Assembly (NCBI RefSeq): GCF_000002985.6
Contig: NC_003279.8
Location: 10,168,001 to 10,232,000, forward strand
Direction of reading: 5' to 3'
DNA length: 64,000 nucleotides
DNA from: Caenorhabditis elegans
Lineage: Eukaryota; Nematoda; Chromadorea; Rhabditida; Rhabditidae
Below are positions 1 to 15,989 of this stretch, piece after piece. Both the position numbers and the translations under genes were made by a program. The stretch's first letter is position 1, and every line of letters starts with the position of its first letter. The notes under the pieces were generated by a model. That model was given only the letters and a program-made list of their open reading frames with translations, had not been told where the DNA came from and did not search any database.

Positions 1-999
1 AAATTAGTTTGAAAAAATGTCTGATGAGCGGAAATTCTCACAGCTCGGTCACACTCAATTGGCTCCGCCCATTGTTCCAAAAGAAGCCCGCCCACAAAGA
101 GCAGATGCATCCCGAATAAAAAACTGTGAATTCTTCTCATTATTTGAATTTCACAAAAGGACAGATGTACTTTATGAGCCATGAGTCGAGAGACTCATTT
201 GGTGACTGTAAAGTGATCAGATTTGAAAGTACAATGATCTCATTATGGAGTATTTTTGGATGTTTATTGAGATGATAATGTGCACAATTGAGAACATTTT
301 CGAATGAAGTTTAATAGGGATTTTTTGAATTTTTGAACAACTAAATTTTTTTTTAGAAATTATGTAACTTTCATTTTCACCTTTTTTTGAGTTCACAATG
401 CACCTTTACACTCAATGTTTTGTAGTAATCCATTTATGAAAACTTGATTTAACTGAAATAAGTCTGGAAGTCCAACAGTAAGCTCAATCTCTTTTCATGT
501 TAGACCCATTTTCAACTCTGAAAACTCCAAAAAACAAAAAATTTCAAATCAAATTGTCCAAAAGTAAAAGAAGTCACTGTAGCAGAAGTCGTATTAGTTG
601 TGTGAACAGAAAGATATCAATAAAGTATAATGTTTTCATAAAATCCAAAAACATTTGGAAGAGGAGATTATGTGTGTGACGTGGCAATTCAAATCTAAAA
701 ACTACAAACTAAACTTTTTTTTGGGGGTGAAACAGTTGAAATCTATGGCAACTGATACTTTAATTGAAGATTTGAAATTGGATACGGTAGATGTGAACAC
801 ATTTGCAATAAGTTGCGCAATTCGAATTGACATGGGAACCTTCGTGATTTTTATTTGAAAAAAAAATTTGTTGTTACATTTGAAGCAGGGAGTTTCCATG
901 TTTTCGCAATCGAACCACGGTTTGTTTGGAAGTTTCGCCACGTGGCAAAAATTGAAGATATTGTTACGGATGTTACGTTGGAAACTATTTAAAATGCGA
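1..999. other. AT-rich intergenic sequence, no gene seen
   Basis: No reading frame here has coding character or a set of splice sites that builds a protein. The short open frames are A/T-driven. The first 120 bases are less AT-rich and could belong to the promoter of a gene to the left of the window. Confidence 0.5.
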
Positions 1000-1210
1000 T
1001 TTTTACGCCAAAAATACTGTACCCGGTCTCGACACGATAATTTTTGTAAATTACAAACGGGCGCGCGCCTTTAAGTGAGTACTGTTTTAACGGATATATC
1101 TAAAATTTTGAAACTACAGTACTCTTTGAGGCGCACACCCGTTTGTATTTAACAAAAAATTGTCGTGACGAGACCAGGAACGGTATTTTTGGTGCCAAAA
1201 TTTTTTATTG
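1000..1210. mobile_element. Foldback (inverted-repeat) MITE-like element
   Basis: Two arms of about 85 bp are reverse complements of each other: the left arm runs from 'ccaaaaatactgtacccgg' to 'gagtactgt', the right arm from 'acagtactctttgaggcg' to 'ggtatttttggtgcc'. A short spacer around 1085-1115 separates them. There is no coding capacity. The same motif set ('ggtctcgacacg', 'gcgcctttaa', 'agtactgta') recurs in introns at 26.6 and 61.9 kb, so this is a dispersed non-autonomous family. The arms differ by several substitutions, which suggests an old insertion. Confidence 0.75.
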
Positions 1211-1873
1211 CCGGTTTTGAAATAAAAACAATTAATTTTTAAAAAAATTGATATAACAGTACTCGTTATAAAGCAGAATTCAGAATCCTTCTCCAAAAGC
1301 CTCAAGGTACCGTAATCCAGAGAAAGGCGTCAAAAATGAAAACATAGACAAACGAAAGAAAGTTGTGAGCATACAAATAGACACACACAATGCTCATCAT
1401 CGTTTTCTCAGCAACAAAGGATTCTTCATGGGCGTGACTATCTTTTGCTCATGAAGGAGAGAGACGTCTTCAAAACGCAATTAAGGGCATACGGTAAAAC
1501 GTTTGAGCAGCAGTTGTCGCGCGCAAATCAGATTGCGTGAAGCTCTTGTTTGATGCGGGACACACATGCTAAATTGTCTTCTGAATAGCACCTCAAATTG
1601 TGCGGCGCTCATCTGAAGACACACTTGTCACGTCATTTATTATTAAAACTTTTATTTGTCACCATCCTGCCAGAGGAAAATATGAGAAATAGTTTTAGAG
1701 TGATGAAAATGAGGAAGATGTTTTAAATTATTGAGATTCCGTTGACAAGGAAGCCTTTTTAAAGGGATAAGGAAGGATAGAGATGGAGAAAAAACGGATA
1801 AAATAAAGATAATAGATGATGATTCAAGAGAAACGTGAGAAGTTTCAAATACAAATATAACAGGGGGAATGAA
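1211..1873. other. Intergenic sequence with the 3' end of the hnRNP M-like gene
   Basis: This stretch should contain the 3' UTR of the minus-strand RRM gene that stops at 1874. Minus-strand AATAAA motifs (TTTATT on +) lie at 1651-1656 and 1636-1641, giving a 3' UTR of roughly 220-240 nt. I see no other gene. Confidence 0.5.
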
Positions 1874-4567
1874 TTAGGCGTAGTCAACGCTGATCATGCG
1901 GCCTTCGACAGTGGATCCATAGAGGGCAGCACGAGCACGTTCAGCGTCTTGGAAAGTTGCAAAACGAATGCGAGCAGCTCCTGGCGCCATCATATCAACA
2001 GAGTCGACTTCTCCGAAGTTTCGAACACGGTCACGGACAATTTGCCAGGTATAATCGCTTGGAAGCTGAATAACAGATCATAAATGAGAACAAATTGAAA
2101 TTTGAATTGAAAACTTACGTTGCGAATGATAATAACCCTTGTTGCCTGGGGTGTCGCAGCACCGGCGAGTCCACCAGCTCCATTGACACCAAAGACGTCA
2201 GGTTGAGCAAATGTGGCTCCACCAGCACCACCAACACCAGCATTTCCTCCAAATGGTCCATTGTTCATGACGGATCGGGCAAAGTTGGCTTGTTCAACGA
2301 CTCCTCCAAAACCACCAGCCGAAACAACTTGTGGTCCACCTACGAATGGGGCAGCTGGAGCTGTGAACTGAAATATAGATAATTAAATTAACTTTTAAAA
2401 ATTTTATAATTGAGTATTTGTTATCAAGAGTTTCATCGAACATTTTTTGTGCTTTTTTCAGAGAAAGTTCCGTTTGTTCTGAAAATCGAAAAACATGTTT
2501 AGCAAATTGGAATATAAAAACCCATTTTTGTATTAAGTTTTCAGATTGTTGATGGGGAAAAACATAAGAAAACATATCGTTTTCTTATAAAAGGCCATTT
2601 TTCGAAAAATCAAAATGTTGGAAACCCGAAAATTTCTGTTTAAAAAAAATTAATTTTTCGATTTAAAAAAATCTAAAACCACCATTGAATGCTAGTATAT
2701 ACCACACCGATGAAATTTGTTTTAAATCGCTTACCGGCACTGAAGCATCTCCTGGGAACATTCCATGAACATTGGAAAGTGGTGCTCCTTCTGCTCCAAG
2801 ACCCATTCCGATTGACTCAAGACCTCGTGGAAGTCCACCTTCTTTGTGCTCCAGTTCCTTATCGAATCTATCCATTTTCACAACCAGATTTCGATCAAAA
2901 AGTCGCTGACCATTGAGCATCGAAACGGCTTGTACGGCTTCAATTGGGTGAGTGTATTGAATTACGCATACTCCCTGGAAGACACCATTTATATTTTATA
3001 GGAACTATAAATATTAACAAACCTTTGACTTTCCTTCTTTATCAATGCGGAAGTCCATCCAGGTGATTTTACCGGCCATACCGAAGACTTCGTAAAGCTT
3101 ATCGGTTCCGACATTGAAAGCCAACTGAAAATGTTTGATTAATAATATTGTCTTGGAAACAGAAGTGGAATTTCGGAAATTCTATAAAATGACATATTTC
3201 GCCATGTTAAATATAGAAAATCACTTTTTTAAATCTGAAAATAACACTTATTTCAGATAAAACACTTGGAAAAGCGCTTCAAAAATACCAGGATGTTGCA
3301 AATTGCCGATCATCAAATTGTTGAATTATCGTTTCTCGGCAAATGGCAACTTTTGGTCATTTTCGCGCACTTTTCCAAATGTTTAAAACGAGATAATTTT
3401 TTTTTAATTTTCAGATAAATCAAGTGATTATCTACATTTTCAGACTAATTTTTGATGAAAACTTTTGAAAAAAACATGTCGCAATAGGTCATTTTGTAGC
3501 ATTTCCGAAAATAATTGCCAACCACCTCTGATTGGGAACTAAGAATGGTATTTAGTAACTGAATTAGTGATGCTATATTTTATTCGTATGATACTGAGAG
3601 ATCTACCCGGAGGATGCAACTGTCTGAACAAACTATAATAAGCACTGATTCCATTTTGTTGTATATAATTCCACGTAGAAAGCTTCCTACTACTATTCCG
3701 TTTAAAAACACCAAAATGAAAAATTGCATTTATTTCTCCCATTCGAATAATTTCATATCTCAAAACTGAGATAAAGACCCAGCAAGTGAACGTGGTCTAG
3801 ATGTGGAGCCCTTCGAGAAGAAGAATATTTGAAACCTACATTGGCGATGAAGATGCGCTCACAGAGTGGCGGTTCAATGTTGTGTTGGCGAAGGAATTCC
3901 ATATTGAGACCGAATAAATCATAAGTTCCAGTTCGAGTAGGGCGATCAAGATCTTTTGGTGGAGGACCTCGTCCTCCTGCACCACCACCTCCGGTACGAG
4001 ACAAGTAATCAATGCCTGTTTCAGTTTTGATGGTTCGGAAGAAAGCATTCGGATCCTACAGAAAAAATAAAAAATGGATGAAAATTTCTGAATGTGAGTG
4101 TCAAAATTAAATAGATACGGACCCGAATTTCTTTGGCGATGATGGTTCTTCCCTTCCAGTCGAACTTTTGTAGATTCTCAACGCATTTTTCGGCACCCTC
4201 ACGAGTTTCGAACTCAACCACAGCGTTACCCTTTGGCTTGCCGTTACGGTCTTCGAGCAACTCGCAGAAAGCGACTTCACCTCCTTTCTCGCGAACTAGA
4301 CTTTTCAAATCGACCCAACGAGCCTCATAGGCGATATTGGTGATAAAAACCATTCGGTTGTTCGATGATGAGTTCCCATTGTTACTTCCAACAGCAGCGC
4401 CGATACGACCTTAAGGAAATGGAAAATAGAGAAGGATTTCTATGGAAAAAATGGTGGAAACGGGAATGAAGAATATCAAAAACTATACTTCTTCTTGGAC
4501 TTCTGGATCGGCTCCGACGCTCTCGCTTAACATCACGCTGTGGTCCGTCTCGACGATTTCTGTTCAT
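1874..4567 (-). CDS. hnRNP M-like RNA-binding protein with three RRMs
   Basis: Seven exons (4567-4489, 4409-4120, 4055-3840, 3124-3023, 2974-2735, 2367-2119, 2065-1874) join in frame to about 455 aa. An arginine/serine-rich N-terminus is followed by RRM1 at about residues 45-120 (RNP2-like 'MVFITNIAYEARW', RNP1-like 'GNAVVEF'). RRM2 is built across exons 3-5 ('RIFIANLAFNV', then 'GVCVIQY'). A glycine/alanine-rich linker precedes a C-terminal RRM that ends the protein in '..GRMISVDYA'. This layout matches the hnRNP M/MYEF2 family, nuclear proteins of pre-mRNA splicing and mRNA metabolism. A spliced-leader acceptor (TTCAG) ends at 4604, 37 nt upstream of the ATG. I believe this is C25A1.4. Function is inferred from the family. 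Confidence 0.88.
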
Positions 4568-4603
4568 GTTGGCTGATGGAACACGGATCTTGGATTAAGC
4601 TTT

Positions 4604-7600
4604 CTGAATGAGTTGAACTAGAATCAATTAGACGATAAGCAAATGTTTTCATATAACAACGGGCTTCTTTAAAAAACAATTGAAATTTTATTTCCATTTT
4701 GATTGCTAACAAGTCGAAAATTAATTGTAACTAAAATAATCTGCTCGCTGAGTGGCCCATTTTTATTGTTGAAAGAGATAAAAGATTATTTACTGAACTG
4801 TCTCGCCAATGTAATACTTGATTTGACATCGAATTGAAAAACTATGTTACAACAATGATCGAAAACTTATGCACAGATGAGTAAAAAGTTTTGTGATCGC
4901 ACCTTATTTGCTTCTTTACTTACAAATAGGCCACTCGAGCAAAATTTGACTTGATATCTTACAGAAAGACTAGAATGCTCTAAACTCTCTTAAAATTCCC
5001 GAACCGAAAATTAAGTTTTCAAAAAGAGGAACAATTTCGAAATTTATCTATCGGAGCAATTCTCTGAAACATCTTGGAGATTTTCCGACTGATAATGCAT
5101 ATTTAAGCCGCGAGAACCATTTAGCAAATTTTAAAACAAAAAAACGTTTGATTTAACGAAGAAAATAAAGAAAAATAAATACGATAAAAGAGAGAAAAAT
5201 CGAAATTCGAAAAGAAGAGACGGCGGCAAACACAAGTGTGCATTTGTGCGTCGAGACGAGCCGCACAGCCGACATCAGATTTGACGCCACAAATCGCCGC
5301 GAAAAGTGAAGGCTTTTTCTTTGCTGCTAAGCCAGTATTCTGGATCTTTTACGATTTTTTTTTCATTTTCGATAGCATGGTTCTGTGAAACAAGATCTCT
5401 GTTCTCTTTGAAACACTCTATTCTATAATTTATTTTATTCTTCAATTGTTTCTTCCATGTTTCCCTAAAAATAATTTTGTTCGTTAATTGTCAATAGGAT
5501 TTTTATGAACTGAATTCAGTGTCAAATTTCGGAGAAAGAATAGAAAACGTTTTTTGTGAGATAAGCTGCCTCTCGTTTTGTTTTGCCTCCGCATGACAGA
5601 TTTATTCTCAATTTCACACTAAAAATTATTAATAATTGTACAATTTAGTTTTGCTTCAAGTTCTATAACAACGCGTTTTTGTTTTTTTTTCACAATTCAT
5701 GCGCTAGCTGTCCAAAAATATTCAAAATGTTTATAGAATAGGTGATTCAACACCAACATTTCAAACTATCGTTCACAAGTCACATTCCAAATGACTAACG
5801 TCCATATAAAGTTTCTGATATTGCTCCAATCGTCCCAAATGTCTTATCATATACACTTCATGACGTGTTTTCCCTATTCTTTCTCTTTTCCCGCCGATGA
5901 CCATGTCTCTCCCTTCTATTCCTCTAGGTTTCACCATACGAATATCAAATCGTATATACATTTAAAAGCCGACGCCTTCTACCATGTCGAACAGTAATCG
6001 CATGGAACTAGTTAGTCTTTTCCCAATCGCCGTCATTTCCCTCACTTTTATTCCTTACACTAGATTTTATTATTGATAGAACTGAAATCTTGGTCTTATG
6101 TTAACGACAAAAATCGTGCCTCGTTTCATTTTAAATGCAAAACTACCTGCCGTTTATTGCCGCCGTCAAGAGAACAATTCGCACTAGGTTGAGAAGGGCA
6201 AAGGTCTTTTATGACCTTTTACGCCCGGGAAGTGAGAAATACCAGAAATCACCTTTTATTTCGATCTATAACTCGAACTTTTAATTTTTCATCTTTAACC
6301 AGTGTAGGTTTATTTATTGAATAGATTTGTGTTCCACTCATCTCTTCGGTCAACAGATTTGTTTTCCCCCTGTTTCAAATTTAGCGTGAAGTTTCTACAA
6401 CAAGACATCGAAATTCCAATTTTATTTCAGTCATATGATTATATATGTTTATGAAAATAGACCTAGTGCCCTGATTGAGAAGACTATATGTTTGTTTTGC
6501 TATTGTTTCTATTGTATTTTGCTCGGAAACGTTCTAGATGTCTACAAAGTACAACTATAGTGACTGTAGTTTCGGTTTGCAAAAAAAGAAGATCAAAGCA
6601 AACAAGATTTGTCGAAGTGGTCGTTTTGTCCACTGGTCCTAGTTAATTTAAACAAGGCTAGGCGGTAATTTCCGAAAAGTTTGAAATTTCGAAAAAAAAA
6701 TGTTGCAAACAGTTTTGTTTCAAAATTTTTGAAGTATTTTTTCGTATTTTTTTTAAAGAAAAAAGAAGTGACACTTGCATAAATGCTGAACTATTGGATA
6801 GTTTGCAAAATAAAATCATGTTTGCATGATCTTCATCTCTAGACTGTACTCTCCGAATTTATCCATCTTCCCAAAAAGTCCACTCTCTGCCTCTCTGTCT
6901 CCCTCTCTGCACACAGTGATTCGCACGTTTTTACGAAACTAACACGGCGCCGGCTTATCATCATATAATGGCTAGGCAGGTTTTATATGTTCAGACGCAA
7001 TATATGAGTGACACTCTGACTCATTTTATGCCTTTCTTGAAGCAAACATTTTCAATTTCGCGTTTCTTTTTTTTTCCTTTTCTTCGACGCCGCGTCGTAT
7101 TCTTCTCAACTAAATTAGTTTCCCGTCGAATGAGTTTCCTTCTTACTCTTTGAAAATAAGAAGACAATGCGGTGGTTTCTATGGTTTAACTGCATGGCTC
7201 CAAGAGTCCAAGTCCATTCTTTTGTGTATGTTTGTCAATGGTTACAAAGTTCTCGTCTCGTTTCCCGCGCGCTCAGTGTTTTCCTTCCGTCGCCCAGAGA
7301 AGCTTAAAAGCCTCTCTTGAGCTGGAGGAGCACACGCCGCCGCCGGCTCCGCACTCCTCGCAATTTTGGAAATTGCATGAGCCTCTTCTTTCCTTCCTTC
7401 CTTTCCCGCCACGCCCCTTTCCTCCCCCGTTTTCCATTTCATCGAACTGACTGACGGGAGAGGAAGGATGGACGATAGACGGGGTGGCAAAATATTCAAC
7501 CCCATTGTTTGCCCCCGTTTCTGACGAAGAGCCCGTGCACATACATAGGCTCGCACTCTCATTCCGCACATTTTATCTCGTTGAATTCAATTCAATTAGG

Positions 7601-8632
7601 TCACTTGCTCTAGTTTGCTCTTTCAATCTCTACTCTTTTAACCCGGGTGCTATGATACTTTAAATCAAACTTCCATCACCTTCCATATAGATTAACTCTT
7701 CAGATTCCACACTAACATCCTTAAAAATTACAAAAATATTTAAATGCTCCAGAATGACATCCTGGACAATTTTTGAATATTTCATCCTCAGCGTCTGCCA
7801 TCTCCGCTTAAATAGGAAAAGGCTCACACAATTTGCAAATATATATTTATAAAGGCTCGGTTTATTTGAGATGGCACATTTTTCATTAAGTATTCGTACC
7901 AACGGGCACAATTGTGCCCGATTTGTGTCTAGAAAAACTAGGAAAATCGTGGGAAAATGACAGTTTGTTTGCCAGAAAACTCTTCAGTCTTCTATATAAT
8001 CGTAGTTGTGGTAGTTCCAAAACTTGTGTTTTCATATATTTTAACTCGTATTTTAACTGCTGCAAGATTTCTAAATTAAATTATATTAAACCGAGAAATT
8101 TCGAAGCTCAGAAACTATGATTACTTGAGGCAGATATGTCTCAATTGTTCCAATGTTTTTAACTAGACTCAGGCCAACACAAAGACCAAGTGCAACATAT
8201 CAAAATTACACATTTGATGTCCAATGCACATGTTTCAAATTTGCTCAGAAACCCTTCACCTTCATCTCCTGCTCCACCACCCACCTCTCTTGTGTCGGCT
8301 CTCTCCTATGCTATTATATGTATGTGCTCTGAATCCCTTGCAGAATTCATGTAATACTATGTTTTCCCGTTTCGTCTACTTGCTTCCCTTTTCTTTCGGT
8401 GTTGATTTACCTAATTAAATGAGAACCTACGTGCATTTCCTGCTCCGACTCAGAGAGAGAGAGAAATTATTCAATATAGCAATGTAGCAGAGATTTTTAT
8501 TCTATTTTCAGTTGTTTTCAAGTATTTCCAGCTATCAATCATCACTTTTCTGAAGCAGGTGAATACTGAAAAACAATCCATTCTGCAATCTCGTTATACC
8601 TTTTTTGATTCGAACAGCTCCTTCACTCGTGA
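4604..8632. other. Long intergenic region between divergent genes
   Basis: Four kilobases separate the 5' ends of the RRM gene (-) and fath-1 (+). No frame assembles into a credible protein. A GC-richer, strongly pyrimidine-biased patch at about 7240-7460 contains CT runs and the perfect palindrome at 'caattttggaaattg'. Oriented toward fath-1, this could be promoter or outron sequence. The region 5220-5300 is also locally GC-richer, just upstream of the RRM gene. No RNA gene was recognised. Confidence 0.45.
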
Positions 8633-9000
8633 TATTATGAGGACGCAGAAACATGATACGCTCCGCCCCCAAACCATGGGTCTCGTTAGGTATTTGACGG
8701 AAAAACCTTCAATCGAAACGTTTTAATAGTGTTTTTCGTTTTTTTATTATGTTGTTTTTAAAGATTTTGATGCTGAAATTCTGACATGAATTTTTAGTCA
8801 AATGAAACAACATTAATTTCTTAAACAAGAAATCTTTAAAATCAACTTAAAACATAACAAAAATTTTTTAATATGAAACTAATTGAAAAACGTCTGAATT
8901 AATGAGTTCTGCCGCCAACTTCCTACCGAGACCCATGGCCCGGAGGCGGCGCGCTTTGCACTTCAATTTGAATAGGTATTTTTTCTGCGTCCCCATAATA
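8633..9000. mobile_element. MITE with 19-bp terminal inverted repeats
   Basis: The left end TATTATGAGGACGCAGAAA (8633-8651) and the right end TTTCTGCGTCCCCATAATA (8982-9000) are reverse complements except for one base. Subterminal arms also pair: 'accatgggtctcgttaggta' on the left against 'taccgagacccatgg' on the right. The interior is AT-rich with no coding capacity. It lies just upstream of the fath-1 trans-splice site, so it is within the fath-1 promoter or outron. The family name was not determined. Confidence 0.8.
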
Positions 9001-9188
9001 TACCCTAACCTCAATTCATATGGCTGCTTTTCTTGACCGGAAAATGACGTTTTCTGGTGAATGTGCTCATTTCCTTTTGCTACTTATTTTTCTACTATGA
9101 GATCATGATCATATTGCTTTCCCCGTTTCATATTTTCTATATTTATAACGTTTCGTAATTTATAATTTTCTATATTTCAGTGGAAAAT

Positions 9189-10574
9189 ATGGGGATAGGA
9201 GCAGATGAGAAGAAGCCGTTGCTAGTACAACTCGACGGGCAATATTATGACATTGCTGATTTTGCGCCTAAACATCCGGGAGGTGCCAAGGTAACTTTTT
9301 TTCAAGTTTTAGGATATTTTACTAATCTCAAACTTTTTATAGGTTCTGAATCGTTTGGCTGGAGAAGAAATTGGAGAATTTATCAGAGGAGAAAAAAGGA
9401 TAATGGGTGTACGTCATGAGCACTCGGAAGCCGCTTATAATATGCTCGAGAGATATAATGTGAATGCAATTCAAAAAGTTCGTTCCTTCCATCAAATCTA
9501 ATTATTAATATTTCTAAAATTCTAGGGTGATCCATTGATTGAGTCTAAATCCGGAATGCTTTTCAAAGTTGGATCTCTTGGCTCTGAATATTGGCATTGG
9601 ATTCATCAACCATATGATGGAACTTTAAGGTATTGATGATCTCGACTTTTCAATGCAAATTTTCACTTTTTTTCAGACTTTTCGATTCGGATGTGTTGGA
9701 AAGCATGACAAGAACAGCTTGGTGGGTGGTCCCTGCTGTTTGGATGCCGATCGTCATTACTTTTTCTATCCTCTCAGTGCTCTCATTTTCAACATCCACC
9801 GATGTTTATAACTCGATTCTCCTGTGGTCTGCCTGGTTCGTCATTGGAGTTTTGACATGGACTCTCACTGAATACAGTCTTCATCGATGGGTTTTCCATT
9901 GGAAGCCGTCTCCAGATTCGCCGAATCAGATTCTTCTTCATTTCTTGGCTCATGGACTTCACCATAAAACACCGATGGACGGAGACCGCCTTGTGTTCCC
10001 TCCGGTTCCAGCTACTTTGATTGTTGGAATTTTCTATTTAATCTACTCCAATACCTTCCAATGGTCAGTATTAAACCTTTCCTGGTTCCCATATTCAGTT
10101 AATCGTTTTAGGCCAGTGTTTTGCGCGTTTGGCGCTGGAAAGTTATTTGGATATGTAACCTACGATATGGTACACTATTATTTACATCACGGAAGTCCTC
10201 GTCCACGCAGCAATTTACATTTTAGAAAAGTATATCATCATAATCACCACTTCAAAAACTTTGACGTCGGTAAGTTACATTTAACGGGATTTTGTTTAAA
10301 AATCAATTTTTAATTTGTTATTTTTAAGTCAAGAACATTAAAAACTGTTTTTTAATTGAGATTTTCTATAATCTGCAAATTGTCGTGAAATATAATGTTC
10401 TCTGACGGAAAATTACACAGATTTGCGATGGAGCGCGTTTGCACTTTCATTTTCGCAATCGAAATTTTTCTATCATTTTCCCTATTTCAGGCCTATTTTC
10501 ATTTTTCAGGCTTCGGAATTTCGACTTCTCTTTGGGATTATGTTTTCCACACACTCGGAATGGGCCCATTATAA
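9189..10574 (+). CDS. fath-1: Fatty acid 2-hydroxylase (cytochrome b5-hydroxylase fusion)
   Basis: Six exons (9189-9290, 9343-9477, 9526-9629, 9677-10063, 10112-10269, 10510-10574) give about 316 aa. The acceptor TTTCAG ending at 9180 is a likely trans-splice site, and the first ATG is at 9189. Residues 1-95 are a cytochrome b5 domain with the haem motif HPGG. They are followed by membrane segments and an iron-binding histidine-box hydroxylase: HRWVFH, 'HFLAHGLHH', 'HYYLHHG' and 'VYHHNHHF'. This is the FA2H/Scs7 layout. The enzyme adds a 2-hydroxyl to fatty acids for sphingolipids in the endoplasmic reticulum, using electrons delivered by its own b5 domain. Length and all metal-binding clusters look intact. 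Confidence 0.95.
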
Positions 10575-11017
10575 TAATACATAGATGTTTTTTCGGAAAA
10601 TTTGTTGTTTATTGAGTGAACTCTGCCTCACGTTTTTTATCTCTAAGTCTCTTGTCCCGATTCACTTTTCTCACGATCCACTATACCCGTTGTACATATA
10701 TATTTATCGATTTACCTTTTCTTTTCTCGTACGCCAGATTAGTTCAACTTGTTTTCACATTTTATCTATATAGATCAGCTACTCAGCACGTGCCTATTAT
10801 CCTCACTTCTTACCGGTTTCCATCAAACATTTTGTGATATTCCTTCTTGTTTTGTTTTCTTTCTGTTATGCGTGAAATTTGGAATAATTTTTAAAAATAT
10901 CTAATGAAATCACCCCTTCATTCTTTCTCGCTAATTCTTTTTTTCGTTGCAATGCGCCGTATTTATTTCATATTTCTCTATAGTTTCAGAAGTTTTAGAA
11001 ATCATTGATAGTTTCAG
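10575..11017 (+). other. fath-1 3' region and outron of the nola-3 cluster
   Basis: T-rich sequence without a gene. It should hold the fath-1 3' UTR and the region before the nola-3 trans-splice acceptor (TTTCAG ending at 11018). The spacing of about 440 nt is longer than typical for worm operons, so I cannot tell whether fath-1 heads the same operon. Confidence 0.5.
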
Positions 11018-11041
11018 AACTCAGTCTACTTTCAACGGACA

Positions 11042-11236
11042 ATGTTCTTGAGATACTTCTTGGACGAGAACCAACAAAGAGTGTACACTTTGAAGAGAAC
11101 TGCTCCATCTGGAGAGCAAACTCTTACCGCTCATCCAGCTCGCTTTTCGCCGGAAGACAAGAACTCCAAATATCGCATCATCATCAAGAAGCGCTTCGGA
11201 CTCTTGCCAACCCAGAAGGCAAAGACCGTTTGCTAA
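11042..11236 (+). CDS. nola-3: H/ACA snoRNP subunit NOP10
   Basis: Single exon, 64 aa, from the ATG at 11042 to TAA at 11234-11236. The protein begins [11 protein letters not shown] and contains 'RVYTLK', '[17 protein letters not shown]' and a basic C-terminus, which is the full-length NOP10/Nola3 signature. NOP10 is the smallest core protein of H/ACA ribonucleoproteins, bridging the pseudouridine synthase dyskerin (Cbf5), and acts in rRNA pseudouridylation in the nucleolus. A trans-splice acceptor ends at 11018, 23 nt before the start. The next reading frame starts one base after this stop on what looks like the same mRNA. Confidence 0.95.
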   Translation: MFLRYFLDENQQRVYTLKRTAPSGEQTLTAHPARFSPEDKNSKYRIIIKKRFGLLPTQKAKTVC

Positions 11237-11237
11237 A

Positions 11238-11644
11238 ATGCTGGTTTGGGAGTGGCGCCGCATGTTGCGGCAAAAAATCCGCTCTTTCACCCCCAATAAA
11301 CCTATCAATTATCAACAGGTAATTTACAAATCTCGCATTTTTCCAAACGATATTTTATAATTTCAGGTGTCTCGTCGTCGTATCATCGTCTCTTTTGTTC
11401 TTTTCTTCGTTGGATGGAAAGCTTTTGGTTATACTCTCAACGATATGTTCCTTTGGACTGTCGATGAGCAAACTATGCAAGGTCGCTTTTTAACTCCACA
11501 AGAAGGCAAAGATCGAAGGTTTGTGTAAATTGAAAAAATCATTGATAATATTTTCATGGTTTCAGAGAGGCCCTAGAACGACAACGAGATCCCAAGTTAC
11601 GCATCAAACCCCCAATTGTTTCGAAATACGATCTTGACGACTAG
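11238..11644 (+). CDS. Small single-pass membrane protein, second cistron of the nola-3 mRNA
   Basis: The ATG at 11238 lies one nucleotide after the nola-3 stop. Three exons (11238-11318, 11367-11518, 11566-11644) join in frame to 103 aa. A basic N-terminus ('EWRRMLRQKIRSF') precedes 'SRRRIIVSFVLFFVGWKAFG', a hydrophobic segment at about residues 28-48. A charged C-terminal half follows ('REALERQRDPKLRIKPP'), ending YDLDD. Consistent exon phases and conserved-looking splice sites support real coding. I do not recognise the family; the basic N-terminus plus one membrane helix would fit a mitochondrial inner-membrane or ER protein, but that is only a guess. No separate trans-splice acceptor is visible, so it probably relies on the nola-3 transcript. 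Confidence 0.75.
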
Positions 11645-11725
11645 CTTTTAGTCTTTTTTCCACCGTTTTCTCTTATTCTTTTTGTACTATTCTTGTTGTT
11701 TTCTTCTCATTGTTGTTGTCTCTCA

Positions 11726-11731
11726 AATAAA
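11726..11731 (+). terminator. Poly(A) signal AATAAA of the nola-3/small membrane protein mRNA
   Basis: AATAAA lies 82 nt after the stop at 11644. Candidate trans-splice acceptors for the next gene (ending at 11793 and 11830) follow 60-100 nt later, the normal spacing between cistrons in a worm operon. Confidence 0.75.
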
Positions 11732-12224
11732 GTATGAAATGTTGAAAAAGTGAGGAATTGTATTGCAAGTTGAATCCTCATTACAAATACTTCAGGTTTA
11801 AATTAGATTTCTTCGAATTTGATTCTGTCAGGTTTACAGGGTTGATGAGTTTCAAAGATTTTTCTTTCGAGTTCAACGGAGAACCAATTCACTTTTCGAT
11901 AACCTCGCATCCCGACAAAGATCTTGTGCACTTCAATTCAACAGGAAGAATCGGACAAGTAATCGAAGTTATTCAGCCACCAGAGATTCTATCTAGCCAG
12001 CTCTCCGATCAACAAAGAGTCGAATACGAGTTGAAGAGCTTGCTGGGAAATCCTGAATTGGTATGAATAGATGATTTTGATGTTGAAACGGTTCAATTCT
12101 TTACAGCCCGGCGTTGAGTTATTCATTCGTAGATTTGTGATCCATTTCGCAGGAACAAACCAGAGGAAGAGTGCTCTTTTTGTTTTCGGTAAATCTTGAA
12201 ATAGTAAATAGTTTTTTACAATCA

Positions 12225-12236
12225 ATTTTTCTATAG
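12225..12236 (+). promoter_or_regulatory. 3' splice acceptor used by two genes (cis for the chaperone, trans for irs-2)
   Basis: The sequence TTTTTCTATAG ends at 12236. Cis-splicing from 12188 here gives the last exon of the PSMG3-like protein. Trans-splicing of a spliced leader to the same site would give an mRNA whose first ATG (12249) opens the irs-2 frame. The dual use is inferred from frame analysis. Confidence 0.55.
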
Positions 12237-12248
12237 GAATCGATCTTG

Positions 12249-15932
<3,684 letters not shown>

Positions 15933-15989
15933 ATTAGATGATTTTTGTAGAACATTGTAATTTGATTTATTTTAGGAAAGTAAATGTTT

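Noticed and set aside
7242-7571. Overlapping open frames of about 100 aa on both strands near 7.3-7.5 kb
   Set aside because: The region is strongly pyrimidine-biased with low-complexity translations and no splice context; it looks like promoter or outron sequence.
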